A stretch of DNA of 64,000 nucleotides from Perlucidibaca sp. (GTDB taxonomy: Bacteria > Pseudomonadota > Gammaproteobacteria > Pseudomonadales > Moraxellaceae). The notes under the pieces are model-generated. The model was not told the origin of the DNA, ran no database searches, and worked only from the letters and a program-made list of their open reading frames with translations. The stretch spans positions 276,986 through 340,985 of the forward strand of contig JAHFSA010000003.1 in NCBI GenBank assembly GCA_023265995.1, in the 5' to 3' direction. Position numbers and translations under genes: made by a program. This document shows, piece by piece, positions 42,604-50,694 of the stretch (the first letter of the stretch is position 1; each line of letters starts with the position of its first letter).

Positions 42604-43014
42604 ATGTCGAACAAGAAGATAGATGATGTCGAGGGTATTGGTCCGGTCTACGCAGGCAAGCTGACGGCTGCCGGCATCAAGGATACGGACAGTCTGCTGG
42701 CGGCGGCGCGCACGCCGGCCGGTCGCAAGGATCTGGCCGCGAAGACGGAAATTGCCGACAAGCTGATCCTGAAGTTCGCCAACAAGGTCGATCTGACGCG
42801 CATCAAGGGCATAGGCGCGGAATACGCCGACCTGCTTGAGGCCGCCGGTGTCGATACCGTGCCCGAGCTGGCGCAGCGTGTGCCGGCCAACCTGGCGAAG
42901 AAGCTGGCCGAGGTCAACGAAGCCAAGAACCTGACCCGTCGCGTGCCGGCGGAATCGGAAGTCGAGCGCTGGGTGGCGGAAGCCAAGACGCTGCCGCGCG
43001 CCATCGAATACTGA
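42604..43014 (+). CDS. DUF4332 protein with helix-hairpin-helix-like repeats
   Basis: The 136-residue protein contains two similar helical units: VEGIGPVYAGKLTAAGIKDT and IKGIGAEYADLLEAAGVDTV, each a helix-hairpin-helix-like G-I-G motif, as in DUF4332 proteins that may bind nucleic acid. ATG 42604 follows AAGGAG and was preferred to codons from 42544. No operon partner is evident; an AraC gene converges 4 bases downstream. Confidence 0.75.
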   Translation: MSNKKIDDVEGIGPVYAGKLTAAGIKDTDSLLAAARTPAGRKDLAAKTEIADKLILKFANKVDLTRIKGIGAEYADLLEAAGVDTVPELAQRVPANLAKKLAEVNEAKNLTRRVPAESEVERWVAEAKTLPRAIEY

Positions 43015-43018
43015 GCTG

Positions 43019-44053
43019 TCAGTGCAGGGACCGCCAGGCCTTCGGGCCCTGGCCGGTCCAGCGCCGGAACGAACGCGTGAAGGCGCTCTGTTCGGAAAAG
43101 CCGAGCAGGCTGGAAACCTCCGTCAGCGTGAGACGGTGATCGCGCAGATACTCCTCGGCCAGATGCTGGCGCGTGCTCTCCCACAATGCCCTGAAATTCG
43201 TGCCCGACTCCTGCAGTCGCCGGTGCAGCGTGCGCTCGGACACATGCATGTCAGTGGCGATGGCGGCCAGGCTGACATGCTGCTGGCGCAGGCGTTGCCC
43301 CATGTGGCGGCGCACCTTCTGAACGAAATCGGCTTCCTCCGGCAACTGCGCCAGCAACTCGTCGACCTGTTTCTCCAGCAGCCCGAGCAGATGCGGGTCA
43401 GGATGCTGCAGCGGCATTTGCAGCAGGAGCGCCGGAAAGCTGATGCGTGTCTCGTCCTGGGCGAAGCGAGGCGTAATGCCGAAGAACTCCTCGTAGGGCG
43501 CAATGTCGGCTGGTGCCGGATTGACGAAGCTCACCGCCACCGGGGCGTCGTGCAGCCCGCTGATCTGCCGCGTCACCTGCAGCAGGGTGGCGATGGCGCA
43601 TTCATCCACCAGCGCCCCCGGCCGTCCGCGCTCCATGCCCCAGCGCAGAACGACCTCGTCGCCACCCAGTGACCAGTGCAGACGGTTGATGTCGTTGACC
43701 AGGCGCTCGTAGCGCTGGATGCGCTCCAGCGCGGCGCCCAGGGTGCCGCATGATTGCAGGACATAGCCGAGCAGACCGAGGTGGGCGAGGCGGGCGGAGC
43801 GGCCCAGGCGCAGGCCCAGATCCGGCTGACCCAGCCGCTGCGCGACCTGATGCAGCAGCTCGCGCCAGCCATGCACCGGCATGACGATGGCGTCCTGGGC
43901 GGCCTGCAGCAGGGCGGAGCCGCCGGGCAGGGTAGCGAGGTCGAGCCCGTACGGACGCAGATAGTCGATGAGCACGGCCAGATAGGCGGTGCTGATATTG
44001 CCCTCGACGGGGCTGTCCTGATCGCGCGTGGCGACGGCGATGCTGTCGGTCAT
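43019..44053 (-). CDS. AraC-family transcriptional regulator
   Basis: The 344-residue protein has the arabinose-binding-like sensor domain of the OruR/ArgR-type AraC group (about 10-200) and a C-terminal double helix-turn-helix (about 245-340) with LAAIATDMHVSERTLHRRLQ and LTEVSSLLGFSEQSAFTRSFRRWTG. ATG 44053 is preferred to 44089. It is divergent from the hydroxylase gene, so it may regulate that gene; the ligand is unknown. Confidence 0.88.
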   Translation of the reverse strand: MTDSIAVATRDQDSPVEGNISTAYLAVLIDYLRPYGLDLATLPGGSALLQAAQDAIVMPVHGWRELLHQVAQRLGQPDLGLRLGRSARLAHLGLLGYVLQSCGTLGAALERIQRYERLVNDINRLHWSLGGDEVVLRWGMERGRPGALVDECAIATLLQVTRQISGLHDAPVAVSFVNPAPADIAPYEEFFGITPRFAQDETRISFPALLLQMPLQHPDPHLLGLLEKQVDELLAQLPEEADFVQKVRRHMGQRLRQQHVSLAAIATDMHVSERTLHRRLQESGTNFRALWESTRQHLAEEYLRDHRLTLTEVSSLLGFSEQSAFTRSFRRWTGQGPKAWRSLH

Positions 44054-44141
44054 GGCGACAAGTGTCAAAAAAATGGCCGTGACCGTCAAGCCATCCCGTC
44101 GCTGCCGGCGTATTCTGGTGGCATCAAAGGAGGGTCACCCG

Positions 44142-45083
44142 ATGCATGACATTGAAATGCGGCTGTACCAGATGGTGCACTGGCTGGAACAGCTCACCGG
44201 CTTCCCGGTCGACACCAAGCAGGTCATCCTGATCGCGCTCACGCCCCTGTTCCTGGGTGCGTTCTTCGTCGAGTGGCGGGTCATGATCCGCCGTGGCCAG
44301 GACAAGTACTTCAAGGGCCAGCTCAAGCCCATCCTGACCAACCTCAACCTCGGTGCCAGCTACCAGGCCTTCGAGCTGGTCGTGCACGCCTTCATCTTCA
44401 TGGCCGCCATGCACTGGGTCTATGCCCAGCGCTTCTATGACGTGCCGGTGAACGGCTGGACCATCGTTCCGCTCTTCATCCTGCTCGAACTCTGCTACTA
44501 CGTCTTCCACCGCACCAGCCACCGCGTGCGCTGGTTCTGGTGCGCCCACGTCGTGCACCACAGCGGCGAACACATGACGCTGAGCACGGCCATGCGCCAG
44601 AGCATGCTCTACTCGCTGACCGGCTACTGGCTGTTCTTCACCCCGCTCATGCTCATCGGCGTGAGTCCGGAGATGACCCTGGCCATGTACGCGGTCAACC
44701 TCGGCTACCAGTTCTTCGTGCACACCGAAGCCGTGCGCAAGCTGCCGGCCTGGTTCGAGTACATCTTCGTGACGCCGTCGCACCACCGCGTGCACCACGC
44801 CCGCAACCCGCAGTACATCGACAAGAACTTCGGCGGTGTGCTGATCATCTTCGACCGCCTGTTCGGCACCTTCGCCGAAGAGAAGGAAGCAGTGGATTAC
44901 GGTATCGTGCGTCAGGTCCGCAGCGACAACATCATCACGCTCAACCTGCACGAGTTCCTGGACATGGTGAAGGACATGCGCAAGCCGGGCTCGCTGTGGC
45001 TGCGCCTGAAGCACGTCTGGGCGCCGCCCGAGTGGGAACGTCCGGTGGATGCTCCTGCGCAGGGGGCGGCACAGAAGGGGTGA
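44142..45083 (+). CDS. fatty acid hydroxylase/sterol desaturase-family membrane enzyme
   Basis: The 313-residue protein is a membrane diiron oxygenase with several helices (about 25-45, 75-95, 108-125, 160-200) and the three histidine boxes HRTSH, HVVHH and HHRVHH. Family members hydroxylate or desaturate lipids. AAAGGAGGG precedes ATG 44142. It is divergent from the AraC gene and ends in a clear terminator. The substrate cannot be told from sequence. Confidence 0.87.
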   Translation: MHDIEMRLYQMVHWLEQLTGFPVDTKQVILIALTPLFLGAFFVEWRVMIRRGQDKYFKGQLKPILTNLNLGASYQAFELVVHAFIFMAAMHWVYAQRFYDVPVNGWTIVPLFILLELCYYVFHRTSHRVRWFWCAHVVHHSGEHMTLSTAMRQSMLYSLTGYWLFFTPLMLIGVSPEMTLAMYAVNLGYQFFVHTEAVRKLPAWFEYIFVTPSHHRVHHARNPQYIDKNFGGVLIIFDRLFGTFAEEKEAVDYGIVRQVRSDNIITLNLHEFLDMVKDMRKPGSLWLRLKHVWAPPEWERPVDAPAQGAAQKG

Positions 45084-45439
45084 GGTGATAAGGCCGCTGA
45101 GAAGCGGCCTTGTTGTTTCCGGCAGGTGAAATCAGACATCGTGACAGTGCCGTTCGAGTCGGTGGAACTCCAGCTGTATCTGGCGGTTTCGCCCATCGGG
45201 GATGTTATGCAGCAGGATTGTCCGGGCTGCTCTGGCATGGCATGCTCGGTGACAGAGGATATGCGGTATTTGTCGGCAAGGAGTGCTGCGTCTGCTTTTT
45301 CAGGGCATTGAAGCCTTTGGTTTTCCCCTCGCTCCCCCGCCTTATGCAGCAAGCCGAACGTATTACACCGTACTTCTGCGGTTGAATCTAAGTTGGGATT
45401 TTTGTAGCTGTATCCATTCGCATAGGTCGGAGGTGTGCA
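45084..45439. other. intergenic region with no supported gene
   Basis: This 356-base stretch holds a terminator at its start and then AT-richer sequence. A 61-codon GTG-start frame at 45126-45311 contains CPGC and another Cys but lacks a convincing ribosome site or recognisable family, so it is not called. No RNA gene was recognised. A weak promoter for the following cupin gene (TTGAAT at 45382 with a poor -10) is possible. Confidence 0.5.
45090..45117 (+). terminator. terminator after the hydroxylase gene
   Basis: AAGGCCGCT (45090-45098) pairs perfectly with AGCGGCCTT (45103-45111) around GAGA, followed by GTTGTTT. It begins 7 bases after the stop codon. Confidence 0.82.
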
Positions 45440-45901
45440 ATGTCCAGGACGCTTGCAGCTTTTTCATTGGCTCTGTTGCTGCCTCTCAACTCGGCTGTAG
45501 CAGCGCAAGAATCGGCATCGGAATCCGCGTTGGCTTATACGTTCAAAGATCCTCAGCTCAAATGGGGGCCATGCCCGCCGTTTTTGCCAAAGGGCTGCGA
45601 AATTGCTGTGCTTCATGGCGACCCTTCAAAGCCGAACGTAGATGTTTTCTTCAAGGTGCCTCCGGGTTCCAGCATCCCGGGCCACATCCATAGCTCGCCT
45701 GAGCGCATGGTGCTGGTATCTGGCCAGCTGGAAGTCACCTACGAGGGGCAGGCACCTGCAAAACTGAAAGTCGGCACCTATGCCTATGGGCCAGCAAAGA
45801 AGCCGCACAAGGCTGTCTGTGCCAAAGGCGCGCCGTGCGTGCTTTTCATCGCCTTTGAGTCGCCTCTTGATGCTACGCCCACGGAAGCCCCCGCCAAATA
45901 G
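45440..45901 (+). CDS. secreted cupin-domain protein
   Basis: The 153-residue protein has a signal peptide ending VAAQ or AVAA (about residue 21-23) and a single cupin barrel: KVPPGSSIPGHIHSSPERMVLVSGQLEV carries the metal-binding HxH-x4-E pattern (GHIHSSPE), with PHKAVCAKGAPCVLF as the second motif. A cysteine pair near the N-terminus (GPCPPFLPKGC) and another near the C-terminus could form disulfides. The substrate is unknown. Base composition is lower in GC than the flanks, and an attC-like palindrome follows directly. Confidence 0.75.
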   Translation: MSRTLAAFSLALLLPLNSAVAAQESASESALAYTFKDPQLKWGPCPPFLPKGCEIAVLHGDPSKPNVDVFFKVPPGSSIPGHIHSSPERMVLVSGQLEVTYEGQAPAKLKVGTYAYGPAKKPHKAVCAKGAPCVLFIAFESPLDATPTEAPAK

Positions 45902-45909
45902 TGATCCTG

Positions 45910-45985
45910 GCCCAGCAAATCGCTGCCCCGACCACTAGGCCTTGCTTCGCGAGGCTCCGTGGTCGGGTGAGCTTAGGTGTTAAAC
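45910..45985 (+). repeat. attC-like imperfect palindrome (possible integron recombination site)
   Basis: GCCCAGC (45910-45916), 5 bases, then GCTGCCCCGACCAC (45922-45935); an inner stem GCCTTGC/GCGAGGC (45939-45945, 45949-45955); then GTGGTCGGGTGAGC (45959-45972), 6 bases, GTTAAAC (45979-45985). The outer arms pair at 12 of 14 positions. The last box fits the attC core GTTRRRY; the first differs at one base from RYYYAAC. The next start codon is 6 bases on. It could instead be a terminator hairpin for the cupin gene. Confidence 0.45.
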
Positions 45986-45991
45986 CTGACC

Positions 45992-46417
45992 ATGAGAGTT
46001 GCTCTCGCGTTCACAGCAGCGGCTGCGGCAGCTCTGGCCACGCTCATGCTCTTCGTCCTGGCACTGTGGCCATTTTCTGAGTCGTCTGAACCGGCCTGGA
46101 GAGGGGCGCTTCATTTCGGCCTGTATGGTGGCGTCATCATCTTCGGCGCTACGGTGCTGCTTGCGGTCCCGTCCTATCTCCTGCTGCGGGCACTCGGACG
46201 CATCACTTGGGCATCGTCCTTCATCGGTGGCGTTGGCATTGCTCTGGGCTATCCGCTCCTGGTTACTTACGAGAACTTTCCCAGTGACGTCGTTCAGTGG
46301 TGGGCATACGCTGTATGTGGCATTTGCGGAGCGGTGGCTGCCATGGTCTTTTGTCGTGTAGCGGATATACAGCGTGGGCTCAGTCAGGTCCAACCAAGGG
46401 CTCAGCCGCGTCGTTAG
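45992..46417 (+). CDS. hypothetical four-helix membrane protein
   Basis: The 141-residue protein has four likely membrane helices (about 4-26, 40-65, 72-92, 102-122) and a basic tail; no family was recognised. ATG 45992 lies 6 bases after the attC-like core; a GTG at 45977 is in frame but within the repeat. No ribosome site is clear, a feature often seen in integron cassettes. Composition differs from flanking housekeeping genes. Confidence 0.6.
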   Translation: MRVALAFTAAAAAALATLMLFVLALWPFSESSEPAWRGALHFGLYGGVIIFGATVLLAVPSYLLLRALGRITWASSFIGGVGIALGYPLLVTYENFPSDVVQWWAYAVCGICGAVAAMVFCRVADIQRGLSQVQPRAQPRR

Positions 46418-46456
46418 TTGCCCTAGCTCCCCCCTGCCAGTTCCAAGGAGTTGCAA

Positions 46457-46900
46457 ATGACCATATCTCGATCCCAGCTCAGTGTGGTTTACGCCATCAT
46501 CGGCGTGCTTGCTTTCATCGGAACGTGGGGCCAGATTCTCGAGCCCCTGAAGCAATACGGCTTCTTTGAAGGCACTGTCCGCTTCTGGACGGACCTCATG
46601 GTGAATGAGTCCAGCCGCTTCATTGCCATCGACATCATATTCCTGGTGCTGGCGGTTGTTGTCTGGATGATCCTCGAGGCCAGACGCCTGGAAATTCCCG
46701 GAGTCTGGCTCTATATCCTGGCCGGGCTCTTCATTGCCATCAGCCTGTTTGTCCCTCTTTTCCTCATCCATCGCCAGAGAAGGCTTGCCATCCTGGAGGG
46801 CACGTCTACAGCCGGGACAATGACCACCGGTGATCTGACCGGGCTCCTGATACTCTCATCGGCCGTCTTGATTTATGGGGCATTGGTTTTCATGCATTGA
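46457..46900 (+). CDS. DUF2834-like membrane protein
   Basis: The 147-residue protein has four membrane helices and resembles DUF2834: helix 1 (VVYAIIGVLAFIGTWGQIL), a short loop FFEGTVRFWTDLMVNESSRF, then IAIDIIFLVLAVVVWMILEA with EARRLEIPGVW. It is longer than usual, with an extra C-terminal helix (LTGLLILSSAVLIYGALVF). AAGGAG lies 6 bases before ATG 46457. The function of the family is unknown. Confidence 0.65.
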   Translation: MTISRSQLSVVYAIIGVLAFIGTWGQILEPLKQYGFFEGTVRFWTDLMVNESSRFIAIDIIFLVLAVVVWMILEARRLEIPGVWLYILAGLFIAISLFVPLFLIHRQRRLAILEGTSTAGTMTTGDLTGLLILSSAVLIYGALVFMH

Positions 46901-47079
46901 AGATGTGCTCAATGACACCTGACAACGTGCTGCAGGAGGCAGTGAGTCAGCTCCCCCAGTCGGCAAGAGTCGCTTTTGTCTCTGGTTCGGTGACAAACTG
47001 GAAGTCTGCATTCGGTCTGTTTGCGAGCTGCGCCCGGCCCTGATGAAGTGCACCGGGCAGCACAGAAGCGGAGGTAGTC

Positions 47080-47262
47080 ATGAAGACCTACGTTGCCGTT
47101 TCCGGGATGATCTTCGCGATCATCACCGTGGTTCAGATATCCCGCGCGCTCATGCAACTGCCGGTTCACATCGGCAGCTTCGAGGTTCCGGTCTGGGCAT
47201 CCTGGCTCGTGGCTGCCGTGGCCGGCAGTCTCTGCACGTGGGCGTTTCGCAGCAAGGATTGA
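47080..47262 (+). CDS. small two-helix membrane protein
   Basis: The 60-residue protein has two membrane helices (VAVSGMIFAIITVVQISRAL and PVWASWLVAAVAGSLCTWAF) with a charged C-terminal SKD. CGGAGG precedes ATG 47080. Similar tiny uncharacterised proteins occur in many gamma-proteobacteria; no role is known. The 179 bases before it (46901-47079) hold no recognised gene. Confidence 0.62.
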   Translation: MKTYVAVSGMIFAIITVVQISRALMQLPVHIGSFEVPVWASWLVAAVAGSLCTWAFRSKD

Positions 47263-47326
47263 CTGAGGGCTGGAACAGCTCTGCCCGGGGTGCTGATCAG
47301 CCGGTTACCAGGAACTAGGGGGCTTC

Positions 47327-48322
47327 ATGGATCTGCGCAGCCTGTTGTCGATTGAGCATCCCGTCCTGCAGGCAGGCATGGGAGGAGGGGTGGCGACCGC
47401 CGAACTGGCGGTGGCCGTGTCTAATGCCGGCGGTCTGGGCACGCTGGGGTTTGCTCCGCCGCAACGATTTGAACGTGACATCGAGCGCACCAGGTCTCTG
47501 CTGCAGGGCAAGCCTTATGCGGTGAACCTGCTCATGCCCTTTGTGCATCGTGCCCATGTCCAGGCCTGCCTGAGGCACAAGGTTCCCGTCGTCACGCTGT
47601 TCTACGGTTTCGATGCCGCCGTGGTCAGGGCGCTCAAGGATGCTGGGACCTGCGTCATCTATCAGGTCGGCACGGAGCTGGAGGCGGAGCGCGTTCTGGC
47701 CGCCGGTGCCGATGCACTGATCGTGCAGGGCTTCGAGGCCGGTGGTCATGTGCGCGGCAGCGAGCGTCTGGAGGCGCTGCTGCCCAGGATGCGCGAGCGC
47801 TTTCGCAGTGTCCCCGTCATCGCGTCGGGCGGAGTCTGGGATGGCGATTCGGCCGCCTGGGCGCGTGCGCTGGGCGCGGATGGTGTGTCGTGCGGCACGC
47901 GCTTTCTCATGACGGACGAAAGCGGTGCGCATGCGGTTTACAAGAGCCGTCTGACGGAGGCCGATGTGACCGTGGTGACGACCCTGTTCGGCGCCGGCTG
48001 GCCGGCTCCGCATCGCGTGCTGGTCAACCAGGCGCTCAGCCGCTGGTGTGATGGCAGTGGTCAGCCACGCCGGAGCATCCGCGCCTTCAACTGGCTGTCC
48101 GGATGGGGCGCGAAAGCCACGCCGCTCGAGCTCGTCGAAAGTCTGACCAGGCGACAGAGGCCGGGTCTCCCGATCTACTCTCCGCAGCCTCTTGTCGCCG
48201 GCATGGACGCGCGACTGATCGAGGTCACCCCGGTCTATGCCGGCGAGTGCGTCAGCCACATAGACACAATATGGCCGGCGGCCCGCGTGGTCGATGAGCT
48301 GGCAAGAGGGTTCAGGCCTTAA
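47327..48322 (+). CDS. nitronate monooxygenase-like flavoprotein
   Basis: The 331-residue TIM-barrel protein resembles 2-nitropropane dioxygenase/nitronate monooxygenase: IEHPVLQAGMGGGVATAELA, SNAGGLGTLGF, GADALIVQGFEAGGHV and PVIASGGVWDGDSAAWARAL, which bind FMN. Such enzymes oxidise alkyl nitronates; related proteins have other roles (for example FabK-like enoyl reductases), so the substrate is not fixed. AGGGGG precedes the start. Confidence 0.85.
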   Translation: MDLRSLLSIEHPVLQAGMGGGVATAELAVAVSNAGGLGTLGFAPPQRFERDIERTRSLLQGKPYAVNLLMPFVHRAHVQACLRHKVPVVTLFYGFDAAVVRALKDAGTCVIYQVGTELEAERVLAAGADALIVQGFEAGGHVRGSERLEALLPRMRERFRSVPVIASGGVWDGDSAAWARALGADGVSCGTRFLMTDESGAHAVYKSRLTEADVTVVTTLFGAGWPAPHRVLVNQALSRWCDGSGQPRRSIRAFNWLSGWGAKATPLELVESLTRRQRPGLPIYSPQPLVAGMDARLIEVTPVYAGECVSHIDTIWPAARVVDELARGFRP

Positions 48323-48484
48323 ACCCCACCTTTTGCTAGGGGGCTTTGCTGTCCCGGCACCGTCTAATCGGCAGTGCGTCTGTCATTTCCGGGTGCTGCC
48401 GGCTTGCGACTGGTTCTCTCGAACGGGCCCTCTCGAAGCGGCCCCAAGGGCATGACCGCGCCACACATAATATCGAGACGGATC

Positions 48485-49492
48485 ATGAACGCACCGCGCG
48501 CACGCATTCTGGGCCTTGGCATCCATGTACCCTCCCAGGTCGTCACCAACCACGACTTGACGAAGATGATGGACACGAGCCACGAGTGGATCGTGGAGCG
48601 TTCCGGCATCGAGCAGAGGCATTGGGTCGGGCCTGAGGACGGCAATTTCACGATGGGCCTCAAGGCCGCCCGAATGGCGCTGGCCGATGCCGGCTGCGAC
48701 GCGGCCGAGATCGACTGCATCATCTACGCCACCTTGTCGCCGGACTACTACTTTCCCGGTTGCGGTGTGCTCATTCAGCGCGAGCTGGGCATTGGTCATG
48801 TGCCGGCCTTCGACATCCGCCAGCAATGCGCCGGTTTCGTTTACGGCCTGCAGATGGCCGACAGCTTCATCCGCGCCGGCCAGTACAGGAAGATTCTGCT
48901 GATCGGCAGCGAGGTGCATTCCCGCCTGCTGGACAAGTCAACGCGCGGACGCACCGTTTCGGTCCTGTTTGGTGATGGAGCGGGGGCCGCCGTGATCGGG
49001 GTCAGCGACGACCCGGCACGAGGCATTCTGTCCAGCTGCATGCACTCCGATGGCAGTGATGCCGAATGCCTGGCCATGCAGTGGCCCGGCGTGGCCGCAG
49101 GCAGGGAAGGTTTCATCACCCATCAGGACATCGATGAGGCGCGCATATTCCCCAACATGGAAGGTCAGAAGGTCTTCAAGACGGCGGTCAAGTGCATGCC
49201 CGAGGCGGTTCAGGAGGTCCTGGAAAAACAGGGTCTGGCCGTTTCCGACCTGGACATGCTGATCCCGCACCAGGCCAACCTGCGCATCAGCGAAATGGTG
49301 GCGAAGCTGCTGCGTCTCGATGCCAGCAAGGTCCACAACAATATCCAGAAGTACGGCAACACGACGGCCGCCACCATCCCGCTGTGTCTCTCGGAGGCGA
49401 GGGCGCTCGGCAAGGTCAAGCCCGGCGATCTGGTCTGCACCGTGGCGTTTGGTTCCGGCTTCACCTGGGGCGCGGTCCTGATGCGCTGGTAA
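48485..49492 (+). CDS. ketoacyl-ACP synthase III-like enzyme (FabH family)
   Basis: The 335-residue thiolase-fold protein carries the KAS III catalytic triad: Cys115 (RQQCAGF), His262 (PHQANLR) and Asn292 (GNTTAA). FabH condenses acetyl-CoA with malonyl-ACP; paralogues make other acyl products. It stands alone rather than in a fab cluster, so a specialised role is possible. ATG 48485 is preferred to codons from 48374. A 162-base gap lies upstream with no clear promoter. Confidence 0.87.
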   Translation: MNAPRARILGLGIHVPSQVVTNHDLTKMMDTSHEWIVERSGIEQRHWVGPEDGNFTMGLKAARMALADAGCDAAEIDCIIYATLSPDYYFPGCGVLIQRELGIGHVPAFDIRQQCAGFVYGLQMADSFIRAGQYRKILLIGSEVHSRLLDKSTRGRTVSVLFGDGAGAAVIGVSDDPARGILSSCMHSDGSDAECLAMQWPGVAAGREGFITHQDIDEARIFPNMEGQKVFKTAVKCMPEAVQEVLEKQGLAVSDLDMLIPHQANLRISEMVAKLLRLDASKVHNNIQKYGNTTAATIPLCLSEARALGKVKPGDLVCTVAFGSGFTWGAVLMRW

Positions 49493-49493
49493 C

Positions 49494-49515
49494 GGCGCAC
49501 CCGGAGGGTGCCCTT
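49494..49515 (+). terminator. possible terminator after the KAS III gene
   Basis: GCACCC pairs with GGGTGC around GGA (49497-49511), with flanking GG/CC pairs, followed only by TT. Weak. Confidence 0.35.
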
Positions 49516-49578
49516 GGCCGCCTGCTGCGCTAGAATCCCGACCCTTGTCCTTTTTCACTGCCGTATCGCGAGGGTGCC

Positions 49579-50646
49579 ATGAGTCTGCCAGTCGATCCCG
49601 CCGCCCAGCGCCTGGTTCAGGAGCATCTGGATCATCTCCACGAGGTGAAGGACACGCACACGCCCGCGGAAAAGCTGGCCCTGCGCGAACGCATCAAGGC
49701 GCTGCTCAAGCGCGAGGATGCCGTTCTGGTCGCCCACTACTACACCGACCCCGAGCTGCAGTCGCTGGCCGAGGAAACCGGTGGCTGCGTCTCCGATTCG
49801 CTGGAAATGGCGCGCTTCGGCAATGCCCATCCGGCGAAGACGCTGGTGGTGGCCGGGGTCAAGTTCATGGGCGAGACCGCCAAGATCCTCAACCCCGAGA
49901 AGCGTGTGCTCATGCCCACGCTGGAGGCGACCTGCTCGCTTGATCTGGGTTGCCCGGCGGATACCTTCACGGCGTTCTGCGACGAGCATCCCGATCACAC
50001 CGTGGTGGTCTACGCCAATACCTCGGCGGCGGTGAAGGCGAGGGCGGACTGGGTGGTGACATCGAGCATCGCGGTCGATGTCGTCGATCACCTGGCCGGT
50101 CTCGGCGAGAAGATCATCTGGGCGCCGGACAAGTATCTCGGTGGCTATGTGCAGAAGGTCACCGGTGCCGACATGATCCTCTGGGATGCTTCCTGCATCG
50201 TCCACGAGGAGTTCAAGGCGCGCGGCATTCTCGACCTCAAGAAGCAGTTCCCCGATGCCGCCGTGCTGGTGCATCCGGAGTCGCCGGCGTCGGTGGTGGA
50301 CATCGCCGATGCCGTTGGTTCGACCTCGCAGCTGATCGCGGCGGCGAAGAGCCTGCCCAACAAGCAGTTCATCGTCGCCACCGACCGCGGCATCTTCTAC
50401 AAGATGCAGCAGGCGGCGCCGGGCAAGGAGTTCATGGAGGCGCCGACCGCCGGCAAGGGCGCGACCTGCCGTTCCTGCGCGCATTGCCCGTGGATGGCGC
50501 TGAACGCGCTCGACAACCTGGCCGAGGTGCTGGAGCACGGCGGCCAGGAAATCTTCGTCGACGAGGCGGTGCGGCTCAAGGCCATGGTGCCGCTGCAGCG
50601 CATGCTCGACTTCTCGGCCGAGCTCAAGCGCGCCCGCGGCGGCTGA
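49579..50646 (+). CDS. nadA: NadA, quinolinate synthase
   Basis: NadA makes quinolinate from iminoaspartate and dihydroxyacetone phosphate in NAD synthesis, using a [4Fe-4S] cluster. The 355-residue protein has [20 protein letters not shown], Cys-bearing [11 protein letters not shown] and [11 protein letters not shown], and the [10 protein letters not shown] motif near the C-terminus. AGGGTGCC precedes ATG 49579. It faces the bepA-like gene, with a bidirectional hairpin between. Confidence 0.97.
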   Translation: MSLPVDPAAQRLVQEHLDHLHEVKDTHTPAEKLALRERIKALLKREDAVLVAHYYTDPELQSLAEETGGCVSDSLEMARFGNAHPAKTLVVAGVKFMGETAKILNPEKRVLMPTLEATCSLDLGCPADTFTAFCDEHPDHTVVVYANTSAAVKARADWVVTSSIAVDVVDHLAGLGEKIIWAPDKYLGGYVQKVTGADMILWDASCIVHEEFKARGILDLKKQFPDAAVLVHPESPASVVDIADAVGSTSQLIAAAKSLPNKQFIVATDRGIFYKMQQAAPGKEFMEAPTAGKGATCRSCAHCPWMALNALDNLAEVLEHGGQEIFVDEAVRLKAMVPLQRMLDFSAELKRARGG

Positions 50647-50660
50647 GCAGGCGCTTCAGG

Positions 50661-50680
50661 CCGGCCCGGGTCCGGGCCGG
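50661..50680. terminator. bidirectional GC hairpin between nadA and the M48 protease gene
   Basis: CCGGCCCGG (50661-50669) pairs with CCGGGCCGG (50672-50680). It lies 14 bases after nadA and 14 before the opposing gene's stop. There is no T-run on either side. Confidence 0.55.
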
Positions 50681-50694
50681 TCACTGCCTAGGTG

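Noticed and set aside
45126..45311. Small GTG-start frame of 61 codons with several Cys residues
   Set aside because: No good ribosome site, no family resemblance, and the region has open frames on both strands. Left as unresolved intergenic sequence.
46388..46456. Second attC-like site before the DUF2834-like gene
   Set aside because: GTCCAAC, a 5-base spacer and GCTCAGC fit a left half, but no complementary right arm or GTTRRRY box follows at a suitable distance.
46901..47079. Minus-strand frame at 46909-47169 as a gene in the gap before the small membrane protein
   Set aside because: The product shows no family features and it overlaps the better supported plus-strand gene at 47080.
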